Below, in pieces: positions 44,570 to 52,603 of a DNA stretch of 52,603 nt. Both the position numbers and the translations under genes were made by a program. Below the pieces are notes generated by a model. That model saw only the letters and a list, made by a program, of their open reading frames with translations. It had not been told where the DNA came from and searched no databases. Source of the DNA: Nitrospirales bacterium (lineage in GTDB: Bacteria; Nitrospirota; Nitrospiria; Nitrospirales; UBA8639); NCBI GenBank assembly GCA_021604365.1, contig BQIZ01000006.1, forward strand, positions 1 through 52,603, in the 5' to 3' direction. Each line of letters starts with the position of its first letter. Within the stretch, counting starts at the first letter, position 1.

Positions 44570-44726
44570 GTACCCATAAAAGGAACGTAATCATTCTGTG
44601 CCAAGGTCTGTATGGAATAGATTGATTCTTGAGCCTAACACTCCAAATTTTTCCACATTCTGAACAGGCCGCTTTGTGGCTAGCATAAGTAATCGCCAAG
44701 ACATTTGGAAAATACCGCTCCTCATT

Positions 44727-44746
44727 GAATCCCGTTGGGGACGCCA
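44727..44746. repeat. Outer att copy: duplicate of the tRNA-Glu 3' end
   Basis: An exact 20-base copy of the tRNA-Glu 3' end, GAATCCCGTTGGGGACGCCA, including the CCA and part of the T arm. The bases before and after it differ from those at the tRNA, so the match has sharp edges, as expected of a recombination site. Confidence 0.75.
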
Positions 44747-45000
44747 AGGCTCAACCTGTTGAAGATTTGTTGAGAGGTATTGGTTTGTTATGCGGTATAT
44801 TAGGTTTCATAAGAATGTGACTTTGCCCCCTTCACTCAGCCACTCAAGTTCGATATGGTAAAACACAAGACCAGAGCTTAGTTCTTAAGTGAATATGCCA
44901 CTAATGGTGCGAAATTCTTTCTGTCCTGGCGACCGAGGGTCGAATGGTCCCTGACAGAGTTTCGTACTCTTAATCATTCCTAATCTTTGGCGAGGACTGT

Positions 45001-45855
45001 ATGACGCGTACATGGTTTTGGGGAATTGTTGGAATCTTTTTCATCATAAATGGTCTGAGCCAGCCTGCCTGGTCTCAAGAGTCCAAACCAGGAGATGCTC
45101 CAGAGCAGGATGATGGCCCGCCGGGTTCAATGGTGCTTATTCCTGAAGGGGATTTTCTCATGGGAGATAATGACGGCTCTCGAAACGAGCGACCGGAACA
45201 TACTGTTTGGCTGGATGCCTATTCTATCGACCGGTACGAAGTGACCATGGCGGAATACCAGAAATTATTGGATACCGATTATAGTATTGAACCTCCGCCG
45301 CTGTGGGATGATGGAATTGCCACTGGAGATTTTGGGATTCGACCGGCCGTGGGAATTTCCTGGAACGATGCCAAACGGTACTGCCAATGGGTGGAAAAAC
45401 GTTTGCCGACGGAAGCCGAATGGGAAAAAGCCGCCCGTGGCACGGATGGGCGAAGGTATCCATGGGGTCACATGCAGCCCTTTGTGGATATTGCTAACTA
45501 TAACCAGGGGACGACGGGGTGGGTGAGTTATAAACTGACCCTTTCGCCGGTCACGAGCGGGACCAAGGGCATGAGTATTCGTCATGGCTTAAAACAGGGC
45601 GGAAAAAGTGCCTATGGCTTGTATAATATGGCAGGGAATGCTGCCGAATGGGTCAATGATTGGTATGACCGTTTTTATTATGAGGAGAGTCCGAAGAAGA
45701 ATCCTCAAGGGCCGGAGGAAGGCGATTATAAAGTATTACGCGGGGGCTCGTGGGAGGACCAGCCTGTAAACTTACGGGTAACCGCCCGCTCAAAAGGGGA
45801 AGTTGATTATCAGGACCTGACAACCGGATTTCGTTGTGCCAAGGATGCGAAGTGA
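45001..45855 (+). CDS. Secreted SUMF1/FGE-sulfatase-domain protein
   Basis: A 284-residue exported protein: signal peptide WFWGIVGIFFIINGLSQPAWS (cut near residue 25), then one SUMF1-type domain. Domain signatures are MVLIPEGDFLMGDNDG, DRYEVTMAEYQKLL, GISWNDAKRYCQWVEKRLPTEAEWEKAARG, YGLYNMAGNAAEWVNDWY, KVLRGGSWEDQPVNLRVTAR and GFRCAKD. True formylglycine-generating enzymes carry a Cys pair just after RGGSW; here the segment is EDQPVNLRV with none, so it is not expected to make formylglycine. The role (binding, or another iron or copper oxidation) is unknown. Confidence 0.87.
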   Translation: MTRTWFWGIVGIFFIINGLSQPAWSQESKPGDAPEQDDGPPGSMVLIPEGDFLMGDNDGSRNERPEHTVWLDAYSIDRYEVTMAEYQKLLDTDYSIEPPPLWDDGIATGDFGIRPAVGISWNDAKRYCQWVEKRLPTEAEWEKAARGTDGRRYPWGHMQPFVDIANYNQGTTGWVSYKLTLSPVTSGTKGMSIRHGLKQGGKSAYGLYNMAGNAAEWVNDWYDRFYYEESPKKNPQGPEEGDYKVLRGGSWEDQPVNLRVTARSKGEVDYQDLTTGFRCAKDAK

Positions 45856-45896
45856 CGGTGCGGCTACTCGTAACAGTGGCCGCACCTGGTAAACTT

Positions 45897-46244
45897 TTAC
45901 CGTGGGGTTTGGATGAGCCGGCGAATTGACTCAACCGGTTGAAGTGGAGTGGAAGGGGCTCGTTTTTGCCCATAAAGCCAACGAGCGGTTGTTCCTCCAA
46001 TATTCCGAATGGTATAGGGTGCACCGCCTGGAATATGAATTTCTTCTCCTATGGATGGGTGTACTCGCTCTCCCGCTATCTCCAATTCCAATTCTCCTGA
46101 CATTGCCATAAAAATTTCTTCCTTATCCTGCGTGACGGCTCTCCATTCTCGTCCTGAATGATCAATCCACACCCCACAGGAAAATCCGCGAGCATGCCAA
46201 TTCTTCGAAACGGTTGAGCGATCAATGATGGGGTGGCTTTTCAT
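45897..46244 (-). CDS. Cupin-domain protein
   Basis: A 115-residue single-domain cupin: VWIDHSGREWRAVTQDKEEIFMAMSGELELEI, then VHPSIGEEIHIPGGAPYTIRNIGGTTARWLYG (segments abbreviated). The EE...G and HIPGGAPYTIRN stretches are the two cupin motifs, although the first lacks the usual HxH, so metal binding is uncertain. The track extends to 46514; ATG 46244 with AAGAGG about 7 bases upstream gives the natural domain start. It converges on the FGE-like gene. Confidence 0.75.
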   Translation of the reverse strand: MKSHPIIDRSTVSKNWHARGFSCGVWIDHSGREWRAVTQDKEEIFMAMSGELELEIAGERVHPSIGEEIHIPGGAPYTIRNIGGTTARWLYGQKRAPSTPLQPVESIRRLIQTPR

Positions 46245-46857
46245 GATAGGCCTCTTAGAGAATAAAAGACTTATAAAAAATTCCGATGAATAAGCTGGCG
46301 ATCGCCGCAATGTAACCATTGATTCCTGCCGAGGAAGAAGGGCGGAGATGGATGCAAGTGACAAGCACATACGCCAGTCACTCGTATTGAAGGAATTCCA
46401 TGGAAAAGCACCGGCAGTGCATTCATGGGGGTAGAAAGAAGAGATTGAAAGAGAGTGAAATTTTCTATGAATGCGTCCACTTATATAGAGGGGATATACC
46501 CCTGTCAATGTCACAAATTGTGGAAAAGGTGTGAACGATGGTGGATAAATTCACGGTAAAATCACGAACTCCTTTGTGAAAAGGGAATTCACTATGTGGA
46601 TTATGGGGATAAATATTTTTTTGAAGGCTTTGTTTAATAAATGAGTGCGAACCCAAATAAAACCCATCATTGATGTATGAGGTTTGTGGTGGCCCGGTCC
46701 ATGGGCTAACACTATTGCGGCATCTAAAGTAATTGGAGAAAATGGCTGATTTCCTAATACGGGCACCGTCATCGCTGGTGTGGGGCCCTGTCCTTCGCGT
46801 ATATTTTTACACGAATATGGTCCGTATCGAATTTTAATCTACCCTTAGAACAACATC
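46245..46857. other. Intergenic region between cupin and J-like genes
   Basis: This 613-base, A+T-rich stretch contains no gene I can support. ORFs on the minus strand are low-complexity and lack ribosome-binding sites. Confidence 0.45.
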
Positions 46858-47763
46858 ATGATTGACGGATTGAACTATTACCAAATTTTGGGGATTCCCG
46901 AAGATGCACTTCTAAAGGAAGTGCAGGGCGCATGGCGGAAATTTGTTAAAGAAAACCATGAGGACGTCGTCCCGCAGGCAGAACGACAAGCCGCCAAGGA
47001 AAGGATGTTCAGGATCAACGAAGCCTATGCCGTGCTCAGTCACGAAGAAAAGCGGGCTGATTACGATAATGGGTATATGCTGAATGGCGGGTCAAAAAAT
47101 GAACTTGTGAGAATTCGGGTCAGAAGAGCCAAAGATATCCTTCTCAGGGATCGATCGCTCATTACCAGAGAAGAGATGAAACTCATCGAATCTATCATTG
47201 ATTATCTTGACAAAAAAACCCAGGAAGCGTGTTTTGTCTGGATGACCGATATCTTATGTGAACGGCCTGAAATGGCTAGACATGTGGTGACGTCCGCATT
47301 TGATGAGCAACTGTTAGGAGCCAACAGTCATTTACTCAATACGCTTCTAGAAAAAGCGCCGTACGCGATGACCTGGGAAAAGATCTATCTCTATGGGGAA
47401 GAAATCCTTGGGATTACCGGGAAGGAGAACAAAGAAAGAAATTACAACCAACTCGCGCGCATCTTGTGTCACCGGCTTGATTTAGCCAAACATTTTGTGT
47501 ACCCGTCATTTCAGGAACAAGCCTCCGGTTGTGAAAGCTGCCTGCTGCCAACATTATTAAAAGTGGCCCCAAAAGAAATCACCCAGGACCATTTTAATGA
47601 TTACATTGATACCGTTCACAGCATGCGGTGGATCGTGTACGGTCAGCTCAGAAACTATAATGAGCAAGCGGTTGCCTGGATACTGAAGGCCAGACCCGAC
47701 CTCATCAGAAAGCCTGCAGAGAAACCAGCACCGAAGGAGCTGCCACTTCCCTTACGGTCATGA
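46858..47763 (+). CDS. J-domain-like protein with HED in place of HPD and a duplicated C-terminal unit
   Basis: A 301-residue protein. Residues 6-71 fold like a J domain: NYYQILGIPEDALLKEVQGAWRKFVKENHED (abbreviated), then RMFRINEAYAVLSHEEKRADYD. The catalytic HPD tripeptide is HED (34-36), and DnaK stimulation requires HPD. After a basic linker (VRIRVRRAKDILLRDR) come two related units: ILCERPEMARHVV...LLNTLLEKAP (about 131-168) and ILCHRLDLAKHFV...LLPTLLKVAP (about 202-238). No DnaJ zinc-finger or C-terminal domain is present. Partner and function are unknown. It is probably a lone gene. Confidence 0.7.
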   Translation: MIDGLNYYQILGIPEDALLKEVQGAWRKFVKENHEDVVPQAERQAAKERMFRINEAYAVLSHEEKRADYDNGYMLNGGSKNELVRIRVRRAKDILLRDRSLITREEMKLIESIIDYLDKKTQEACFVWMTDILCERPEMARHVVTSAFDEQLLGANSHLLNTLLEKAPYAMTWEKIYLYGEEILGITGKENKERNYNQLARILCHRLDLAKHFVYPSFQEQASGCESCLLPTLLKVAPKEITQDHFNDYIDTVHSMRWIVYGQLRNYNEQAVAWILKARPDLIRKPAEKPAPKELPLPLRS

Positions 47764-48345
47764 GTTTAGGGGCTGAGAGTATTAGGTATTTTGAGAATTT
47801 TGCACAATGCCAGGAAAAGGAGTCTACCAAAATGTTGGATAGGCATTACGTTATTAAATACTGATCAAGTTCTTGGTTTGTACACGAAAGCTGGAATTAA
47901 ATCCCAAAAAACGTCACCATACCTTTGTCTTTTTTAGAAGTTTACACTTTTCCCTAAAAGGAAAATTCCACAAAACCGAACATTTAATAAGCTGTTATGG
48001 GAAATGAATTCTGGAATGAAAGAGGAAAACCTAAGGTTTGCTCCTTCATATTAGAGACATCCTGAGGGGAAGGGTGATAAAAAATTGGGGATGGGTAGTA
48101 AGAACCCACCCCCAAAGGTTTACTTAGTCTGACAAACAAGTTAATTCAGGAACTTTATCCAATCACCGCAATAACTTTGGTCCTTTCTTTTCTTTTTCCG
48201 CTGATGATTGGTTAAAAGAAATGTCGATTTTAATATTTGAAGTTTTAGCGAAAAGTTTTCCCACTATATACAAAAAACTACCAATAAAATTTCAAGTATT
48301 CCTGGCATCTCCGTTTCTCCTTTTAAAAGTGAAATGCCAAGAAAT
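47764..48345. other. Intergenic region between the J-like gene and nrdJ
   Basis: These 582 bases are A+T rich with no supported gene on either strand. No hairpin followed by a T-run is evident for nrdJ, whose 3' end lies at 48346. Confidence 0.45.
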
Positions 48346-51300
48346 TTACGAACAACCGTTGGTTGATCCGCAGTTATCACACTTCAAGCAGGTTCCGTTC
48401 CTTACCATCTTAAATTGCTTGCATTCCGGGCAGGGATCGCCTTCATAGCCCTTTTGCCGGGCTTCTTGTACTTCGGTGATGGTGAGGGTCTCGCGCTTCA
48501 TTTCCACTTTTCTGGCGACTTTCCCATGCTCTCCGTTTTTCCCAACTCCATTGCCCACCGATTTACGAGAAGGGAATACTTCGGGGCTGATTGAGGTTGA
48601 GCTGAGTGAGCGTGGGTCCACTAAACCCTCTTCGCCTTCATCCGGCATATCCGTTTCTTTTTTGAGGGCATCCACTCGAAGATCTTCGGGAGCCACCTGT
48701 TCCAGGTCGTGACGGTCCAGATAAGTGATCGCCAGTTCACGGAAAATGTAGTCGATAATCGATGTGGACATTTTGATATGGTCGTTGAGCTTGACCGGCC
48801 CGTTTGGTTCAAATCGAGTGAACACAAATGCGTCCACATATTCTTCAAGAGGGACGCCATGTTGGAATCCAAGAGAAATCGCAATGGCGAAACAGTTCAT
48901 CAAGCTTCGAAAAGCGGCTCCCTCTTTATGCATATCCAGGAAAATTTCGCCCAGGGTTCCATCCTCGTATTCGCCGGTTCGAAGATAGATTTTGTGGCCC
49001 CCGACAATGGCCTTTTGGGTATAACCGCCTCGACGGGTTGGGAGGGGACGGCGTTTCGCCAGGTAACGGACCAATACGCGGGAAGCGGCCTGTTTCGCAA
49101 CGGAGGCAATTTGCTCATTTGAGGCAGATAAATCGCCCCATTCGCTGACGGTATTCAGGGGTTGACTGAGTTTCGACCCATCCCGATACAGCGCTACAGC
49201 TTTGACCATGGAGGTCCATGACAGCATATAAGCCTCTTTAACCGATTCCACGGACGCCTCGGCCGGCATATTGATGGTTTTGCTAATGGCTCCGCTGATG
49301 AATGGCTGGGCGGCTGCCATCATCCTGATATGGGCCGGTGGAGAAATAAATCGTTGTCCTATGCGCCCGCACCGGTTGGCACAATCAAAAATTGGCAGAT
49401 GTTCCGGTTTGAGATGTGGGGCGCCTTCAACGGTCATGGTGCCACAGCAAAAGTCCGTTGCCGCAAGAATTTCTTCCTGAGTGAATCCGAGAATTTTGAG
49501 AATATTTAATTGAGGACTCTGAAGTTGAGATTCGGTCAGACCTAGTTTTTCACGACAGAATTCCTCGGTGAGGGTCCATTTGTTAAACGCGAAGTGAATA
49601 TCAAAGGCTCCGTCCAGCGTGGCCTCCATGCGTTCCAGCACCTCGCGATCGAATCCCTTGGCCAGCAACGTGTCATGGTTGATAAATGGAGCTTGTTTGA
49701 GTGTTCGGGTCCCCGTCGCATAGATGATGATATCTTGAATCTGGCTTGAGCTGTATCCCAGATGCCGTAAAGCCGGAGGAAGGCTTTGATTGATGATTTT
49801 AAAGTAGCCGCCCCCGGCCAGTTTCTTGAATTTGACCAGGGCGAAATCCGGCTCGATTCCGGTGGTATCACAATCCATGACTAAGCCAATTGTGCCGGTT
49901 GGCGCGATGACGGTGGCTTGTGCGTTTCGATACCCGTATTGTTCACCCAGTTCCAATGCCCGGTCCCAGGATGTTTGCGCGGCTTGTAAGAGGGTTTGGG
50001 GACATTGGTCCGGTTGAATGCCCATTGGGGGAATTGTGAGCTCTTCATATTCATCCGCCGAAGCATTGTAGGCCGCTTGGCGATGGTTTCGCATAACTCG
50101 AAGCATGGGTTCGGCATTACGTGGATAGGCGTTAAAGTGACCTAATTCTTTAGCCATTTCTGCGGATGTGGCATAGGATTCCCCGGTCATCAGGGACGTA
50201 ATGGCGCCAGTCCAGGCTAAGGCCTGTGGCGAATCGTAGGGAATCCCGATTTTCATCAAAATGGAACCCAAGTTGGCATAGCCGAGACCAAGAGTTCTAA
50301 AGGCAAAGCTTTTTTCCGCAATTGCGCGGCCCGGGAATCCTGCCATCAGCACGCTAATTTCCAGGACAATAGTCCACAACCGGACGGCATGTCGAAATCC
50401 GTCTATGTCAAACTGTCCTTCCGATGTCAGAAATCGTCCTAAATTGATGGAGGCCAGATTGCACGCGGTATCATCCAAAAACATGTATTCGCTGCAAGGA
50501 TTCGATGCATTAATCCGGCCATCCTGGGGACAGGTGTGCCATTCGTTAATGGTTGTGTCGTATTGCACGCCGGGATCTGCGCAGATCCAGGCTGCCCAGG
50601 CGATTCGATCCCATAGTTCTTTGGCCGGCATGGTCTTGCAGACCGCACCGTCGGTGCGTCTGGTCAACTTCCAATCCCCGCCTGCCTGAAGGGTCTCAAA
50701 AAATTCATTCGGAATTCTGATGCTATTATTCGAGTTTTGCCCGGAGACCGTCTGATAGGCTTTGCTGTCCCAATTGGTGTCATATTCATGGAACACGAAA
50801 TGGGTAAACCCTTCCTGGGCATAGCTGAACATCCGGTGAATATAGGGTTCAGGCACACCGACTTCCCGCGCGGCTTGAATTGCCTCACGTAAGGAAGGGT
50901 TGTCTCGGGGATTGGTTTCGACTTGGGTGCTCCCGTCCTGACGCGGGACGTGACAGGCCTTTAAAACCGTATTCAGATGACGTGCGCAGACTTTTGATCC
51001 GGTGACCATGGCCGCGACTTTTTGTTCTTCTATGACTTTCCAGTCAATAAATTCTTCAATGTCGGGATGATCCAAATCCAGGCACACCATTTTCGCGGCG
51101 CGGCGAGTCGTGCCTCCCGATTTAATGGCACCGGCGGCCCGATCGCCGATTTTGAGAAAGGACATGAGTCCTGACGAGCGACCGCCTCCTGATAAGGATT
51201 CTCCATCGGCCCGTAACTTGGAGAAATTGGTACCGGTTCCAGACCCGTATTTAAACAGGCGAGCTTCCCGAACCCACAGATCCATAATCCCGCCCTCATT

Positions 51301-51879
51301 GACCAAATCGTCAGAAATCGATTGGATGAAGCAGGCATGAACTTGAGGGCGCTCATACGCGTTGCGGGCCTGTTTGACCCGGTGGGTATTCGGGTCCACG
51401 TAGAAATGCCCCTGTGAAGGTCCAGACAGGCCGTAGGCAAAGTGGAGTCCGGTGTTAAACCATTGGGGAGAGTTGGGCGCGGCCATTTGCCAGGCCAACA
51501 TGTAACTCAGCTCGTCTTTAAAGGTTTCGGCATCTTCAGGGGTATCAAAGTAGTGATGAGTTTTGCCCCATTCCGTCCAACAACCGGCGAGTCGATGGAA
51601 CACTTGCCTGGCATCACGTTCCCCTCCCAGCAGGGGGCCGCCTTTCTCATTGAGGAGTGGATGTCCCTGGTCGTCAAATTGGGGAACCCCGGCTTTACGA
51701 AAGTATTTTTGAGCCAAAATGTCCACTGCCAGTTGGGACCAATGTTCCGGGGCCAGAATATTGTCTTGATGGAACACGGCCGAGCCATCCGGGTTTCGGA
51801 TTTCTGAGGATCGGGTTGAAAAGGGGATGGTCTGATACGGGCTTTTACCCGTTTTTGTGAATCGACGGTCAATTTTCAT
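48346..51879 (-). CDS. nrdJ: Vitamin B12-dependent ribonucleotide reductase, class II
   Basis: An approximately 1177-residue adenosylcobalamin-dependent reductase making deoxyribonucleotides with or without oxygen. It has [36 protein letters not shown], the catalytic [21 protein letters not shown] (fragment; radical Cys about 462, with Asn and Glu), and [22 protein letters not shown]. The C-terminal TSCPD domain ([29 protein letters not shown]) is followed by a zinc ribbon [22 protein letters not shown] (abbreviated). The track begins nine codons earlier; ATG 51879 ([11 protein letters not shown]) with AAAGGAG 7 bases upstream is preferred. It is the only ribonucleotide reductase in view. Confidence 0.96.
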   Translation of the reverse strand: MKIDRRFTKTGKSPYQTIPFSTRSSEIRNPDGSAVFHQDNILAPEHWSQLAVDILAQKYFRKAGVPQFDDQGHPLLNEKGGPLLGGERDARQVFHRLAGCWTEWGKTHHYFDTPEDAETFKDELSYMLAWQMAAPNSPQWFNTGLHFAYGLSGPSQGHFYVDPNTHRVKQARNAYERPQVHACFIQSISDDLVNEGGIMDLWVREARLFKYGSGTGTNFSKLRADGESLSGGGRSSGLMSFLKIGDRAAGAIKSGGTTRRAAKMVCLDLDHPDIEEFIDWKVIEEQKVAAMVTGSKVCARHLNTVLKACHVPRQDGSTQVETNPRDNPSLREAIQAAREVGVPEPYIHRMFSYAQEGFTHFVFHEYDTNWDSKAYQTVSGQNSNNSIRIPNEFFETLQAGGDWKLTRRTDGAVCKTMPAKELWDRIAWAAWICADPGVQYDTTINEWHTCPQDGRINASNPCSEYMFLDDTACNLASINLGRFLTSEGQFDIDGFRHAVRLWTIVLEISVLMAGFPGRAIAEKSFAFRTLGLGYANLGSILMKIGIPYDSPQALAWTGAITSLMTGESYATSAEMAKELGHFNAYPRNAEPMLRVMRNHRQAAYNASADEYEELTIPPMGIQPDQCPQTLLQAAQTSWDRALELGEQYGYRNAQATVIAPTGTIGLVMDCDTTGIEPDFALVKFKKLAGGGYFKIINQSLPPALRHLGYSSSQIQDIIIYATGTRTLKQAPFINHDTLLAKGFDREVLERMEATLDGAFDIHFAFNKWTLTEEFCREKLGLTESQLQSPQLNILKILGFTQEEILAATDFCCGTMTVEGAPHLKPEHLPIFDCANRCGRIGQRFISPPAHIRMMAAAQPFISGAISKTINMPAEASVESVKEAYMLSWTSMVKAVALYRDGSKLSQPLNTVSEWGDLSASNEQIASVAKQAASRVLVRYLAKRRPLPTRRGGYTQKAIVGGHKIYLRTGEYEDGTLGEIFLDMHKEGAAFRSLMNCFAIAISLGFQHGVPLEEYVDAFVFTRFEPNGPVKLNDHIKMSTSIIDYIFRELAITYLDRHDLEQVAPEDLRVDALKKETDMPDEGEEGLVDPRSLSSTSISPEVFPSRKSVGNGVGKNGEHGKVARKVEMKRETLTITEVQEARQKGYEGDPCPECKQFKMVRNGTCLKCDNCGSTNGCS

Positions 51880-52182
51880 GTAGGACTCCTTTGGAAGAGA
51901 CTGCAAACCTGAGGGGTAATTCTTCGGTCATTTTTTCCGCCTCATCTGGCATTCCTGTCTTCCAAAGAGGGCGCATAAGAATTGTGCCTCTTTACTGCTA
52001 AGTATGCTCTCACGGAACGTGGAGTTCATACAATAAGCAGTGCAACCAGAAGCCATCAATGCAGTGTATCGGCGAATGACTGGCCTCTAGCAGGAAAGAA
52101 TTGGCTTATGCCAAATGCCTGCACACATCAAGGAAAATAGGAAAAATAAAACCTGAAGAAATAATTGGTATAAACCAATGCC

Positions 52183-52230
52183 ACACAATCTATAGCGGAT
52201 AGAATAAAATGTCAATACTAAATGTTGTGA
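52183..52230 (-). promoter_or_regulatory. Putative nrdJ promoter overlapped by two NrdR-box-like sites
   Basis: On the minus strand TTGACA (plus 52210-52215) is followed after 17 bases by TAGATT (plus 52187-52192). Two 16-base sites resembling the NrdR box (consensus roughly ACACWATATATWGTGT) start at plus 52183 (ACACAATCTATAGCGG, 12 of 16) and 52215 (ATACTAAATGTTGTGA, 11 of 16). They are exactly 32 bases apart, about three helical turns, as NrdR pairs usually are. One overlaps the -10 and the other abuts the -35, which fits repression. The counts were made by eye. Confidence 0.55.
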
Positions 52231-52401
52231 CTGGTGCCTGCTTGATGGGGATTTCTGTGCAGAACATGTGAGTTCGAAAAACCTAATATTTCGTGCGGAG
52301 TTCCGAATCAATTTTTATAGTTATCAACAGCCTGAAATTCCAGCCCAACCAGTTATGCACAAAAAGACTATTCAAGAAGAAAAAAAATGGATAAAAATTT
52401 T

Positions 52402-52453
52402 CAGATGGCCTTTTGTGGTTCTCACGACAGATGGCCTTTTGTGGTTCTCACGA
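52402..52453. repeat. Perfect 26-base tandem duplication
   Basis: CAGATGGCCTTTTGTGGTTC plus TCACGA occurs twice head to tail with no mismatch. Lying outside any gene, it probably arose by slippage or recent duplication. Confidence 0.9.
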
Positions 52454-52507
52454 CAATTCGTAAAACATGAATAATCAGGAAAGTGATAGAGGAAAAATGT
52501 GTTCAAA

Positions 52508-52603
52508 ATGAAAGCCGTCACGACGGGATCGACAGGACGTCTCTGGGCGAATATTTTGATTTGCTGCGGTATCCTATGCCACCTTATGAGTTTCTGGCAG
52601 GTG
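52508..52603 (+). CDS. Start of an exported or membrane protein, cut by the window edge
   Basis: ATG 52508 opens a frame without stop to the window end (32 codons). The peptide MKAVTTGSTGRLWANILIC continues into a hydrophobic stretch, as in a signal peptide or first membrane helix. GAGG lies 16 bases upstream, too far to be convincing. No family can be named from this fragment. Confidence 0.4.
   Translation, partial: MKAVTTGSTGRLWANILICCGILCHLMSFWQV

Larger units (their letters stand above)
43201..44746. mobile_element. Remnant of an element integrated at tRNA-Glu
   Basis: The segment is bracketed by two exact 20-base copies of GAATCCCGTTGGGGACGCCA: the 3' end of tRNA-Glu (43201-43220) and a stand-alone copy (44727-44746). 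This is the classic att arrangement left by tyrosine-recombinase elements. Between them are a pseudogene of a Tat-exported carbonic anhydrase and a possible sensor-gene fragment. No integrase is visible in 1.5 kb. The element is therefore a deleted remnant, or the outer copy marks a larger island whose other parts were lost. Confidence 0.6.
44398..45000. other. Intergenic region containing the outer att copy
   Basis: Apart from a possible 42-codon gene fragment at 44441 and the att copy at 44727-44746, nothing coding is evident before the FGE-like gene at 45001. Confidence 0.45.
51880..52507. other. nrdJ leader and divergent intergenic region
   Basis: About 630 bases without a supported gene. 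It contains the putative nrdJ promoter and NrdR boxes (listed), a roughly 300-base untranslated leader for nrdJ, and a tandem repeat near 52402. I looked for a cobalamin riboswitch (B12 box GCCACTG) in the leader and did not see one. Confidence 0.5.

Noticed and set aside
48221-48448. 75-codon plus-strand ORF at the nrdJ 3' end
   Set aside because: Overlaps the conserved zinc-ribbon end of nrdJ on the opposite strand and has no recognised family.
51880-52200. Cobalamin riboswitch upstream of nrdJ
   Set aside because: No GCCACTG B12 box or matching core seen on the minus strand; a covariance scan would be decisive.
1-52603. CRISPR array or complete insertion sequence
   Set aside because: No regularly spaced repeats and no transposase or integrase reading frame recognised.

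Overview
The window reads as a chromosomal segment of a Nitrospira-like bacterium (phylum Nitrospirota). This is inference from the gene set and base composition (roughly 50-55 percent G+C by eye), not from a database search. The supporting features are a large secreted beta-barrel protein of the alginate-export type, a B12-dependent ribonucleotide reductase as the only reductase in view, tandem TatA-like genes, many small lipoproteins, and a dispersed inverted-ended intergenic repeat of a kind I remember from Nitrospira genomes.

Left part (1-25.7 kb): a mosaic of single genes and small modules. A YdjM-like membrane protein is followed by a structured, hairpin-rich intergenic element and a hipBA toxin-antitoxin operon with a clear inverted-repeat operator. 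Then come a CDF metal transporter, a MutL/Hsp90-type (GHKL) ATPase of unknown role, a secreted SH3-endonuclease/phosphatase protein, formate-tetrahydrofolate ligase, a hemerythrin protein, a YefM/RelE module, uvrB, a MidA-like methyltransferase, two TatA/B-like genes, the porin with a strong terminator, three lipoproteins (two of them tandem paralogues), a YajQ protein and a CstA transporter.

Central part (25.8-42.9 kb): a dense housekeeping block on the plus strand. It runs rho-rpmE, then prfA-prmC-murA-hisG-hisD-hisB-hisH-lipoprotein-hisA-hisF-hisIE-HIT-dnaG with mostly overlapping ends, then tRNA-Ile(CAT), a coiled-coil zinc-ribbon protein and the RNase P RNA. The his genes cover most histidine steps, but hisC, the histidinol-phosphatase and the hisZ expected with a short HisG are absent here. 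A lipoprotein gene sits translationally coupled between hisH and hisA.

Right part (43.1-52.6 kb): an accessory region starting at a tRNA-Glu gene. The last 20 bases of this tRNA recur exactly 1.5 kb downstream, marking a likely remnant of an integrated element. Inside lies a Tat-exported beta-carbonic anhydrase gene broken by two in-frame stops but otherwise readable. Beyond it are a secreted FGE-like protein, a cupin, a J-domain-like protein with HED in place of HPD, and the class II ribonucleotide reductase, whose promoter appears to be overlapped by two NrdR-box-like sites exactly 32 bp apart.

I did not find a CRISPR array, a complete transposase, an rRNA gene or a clear new multi-gene defence system. 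The best leads are the tRNA-Glu att remnant with the broken carbonic anhydrase, the HED J-like protein with duplicated C-terminal unit, the hipBA operator with its neighbouring structured element, the putative NrdR operator, and the orphan GHKL ATPase.
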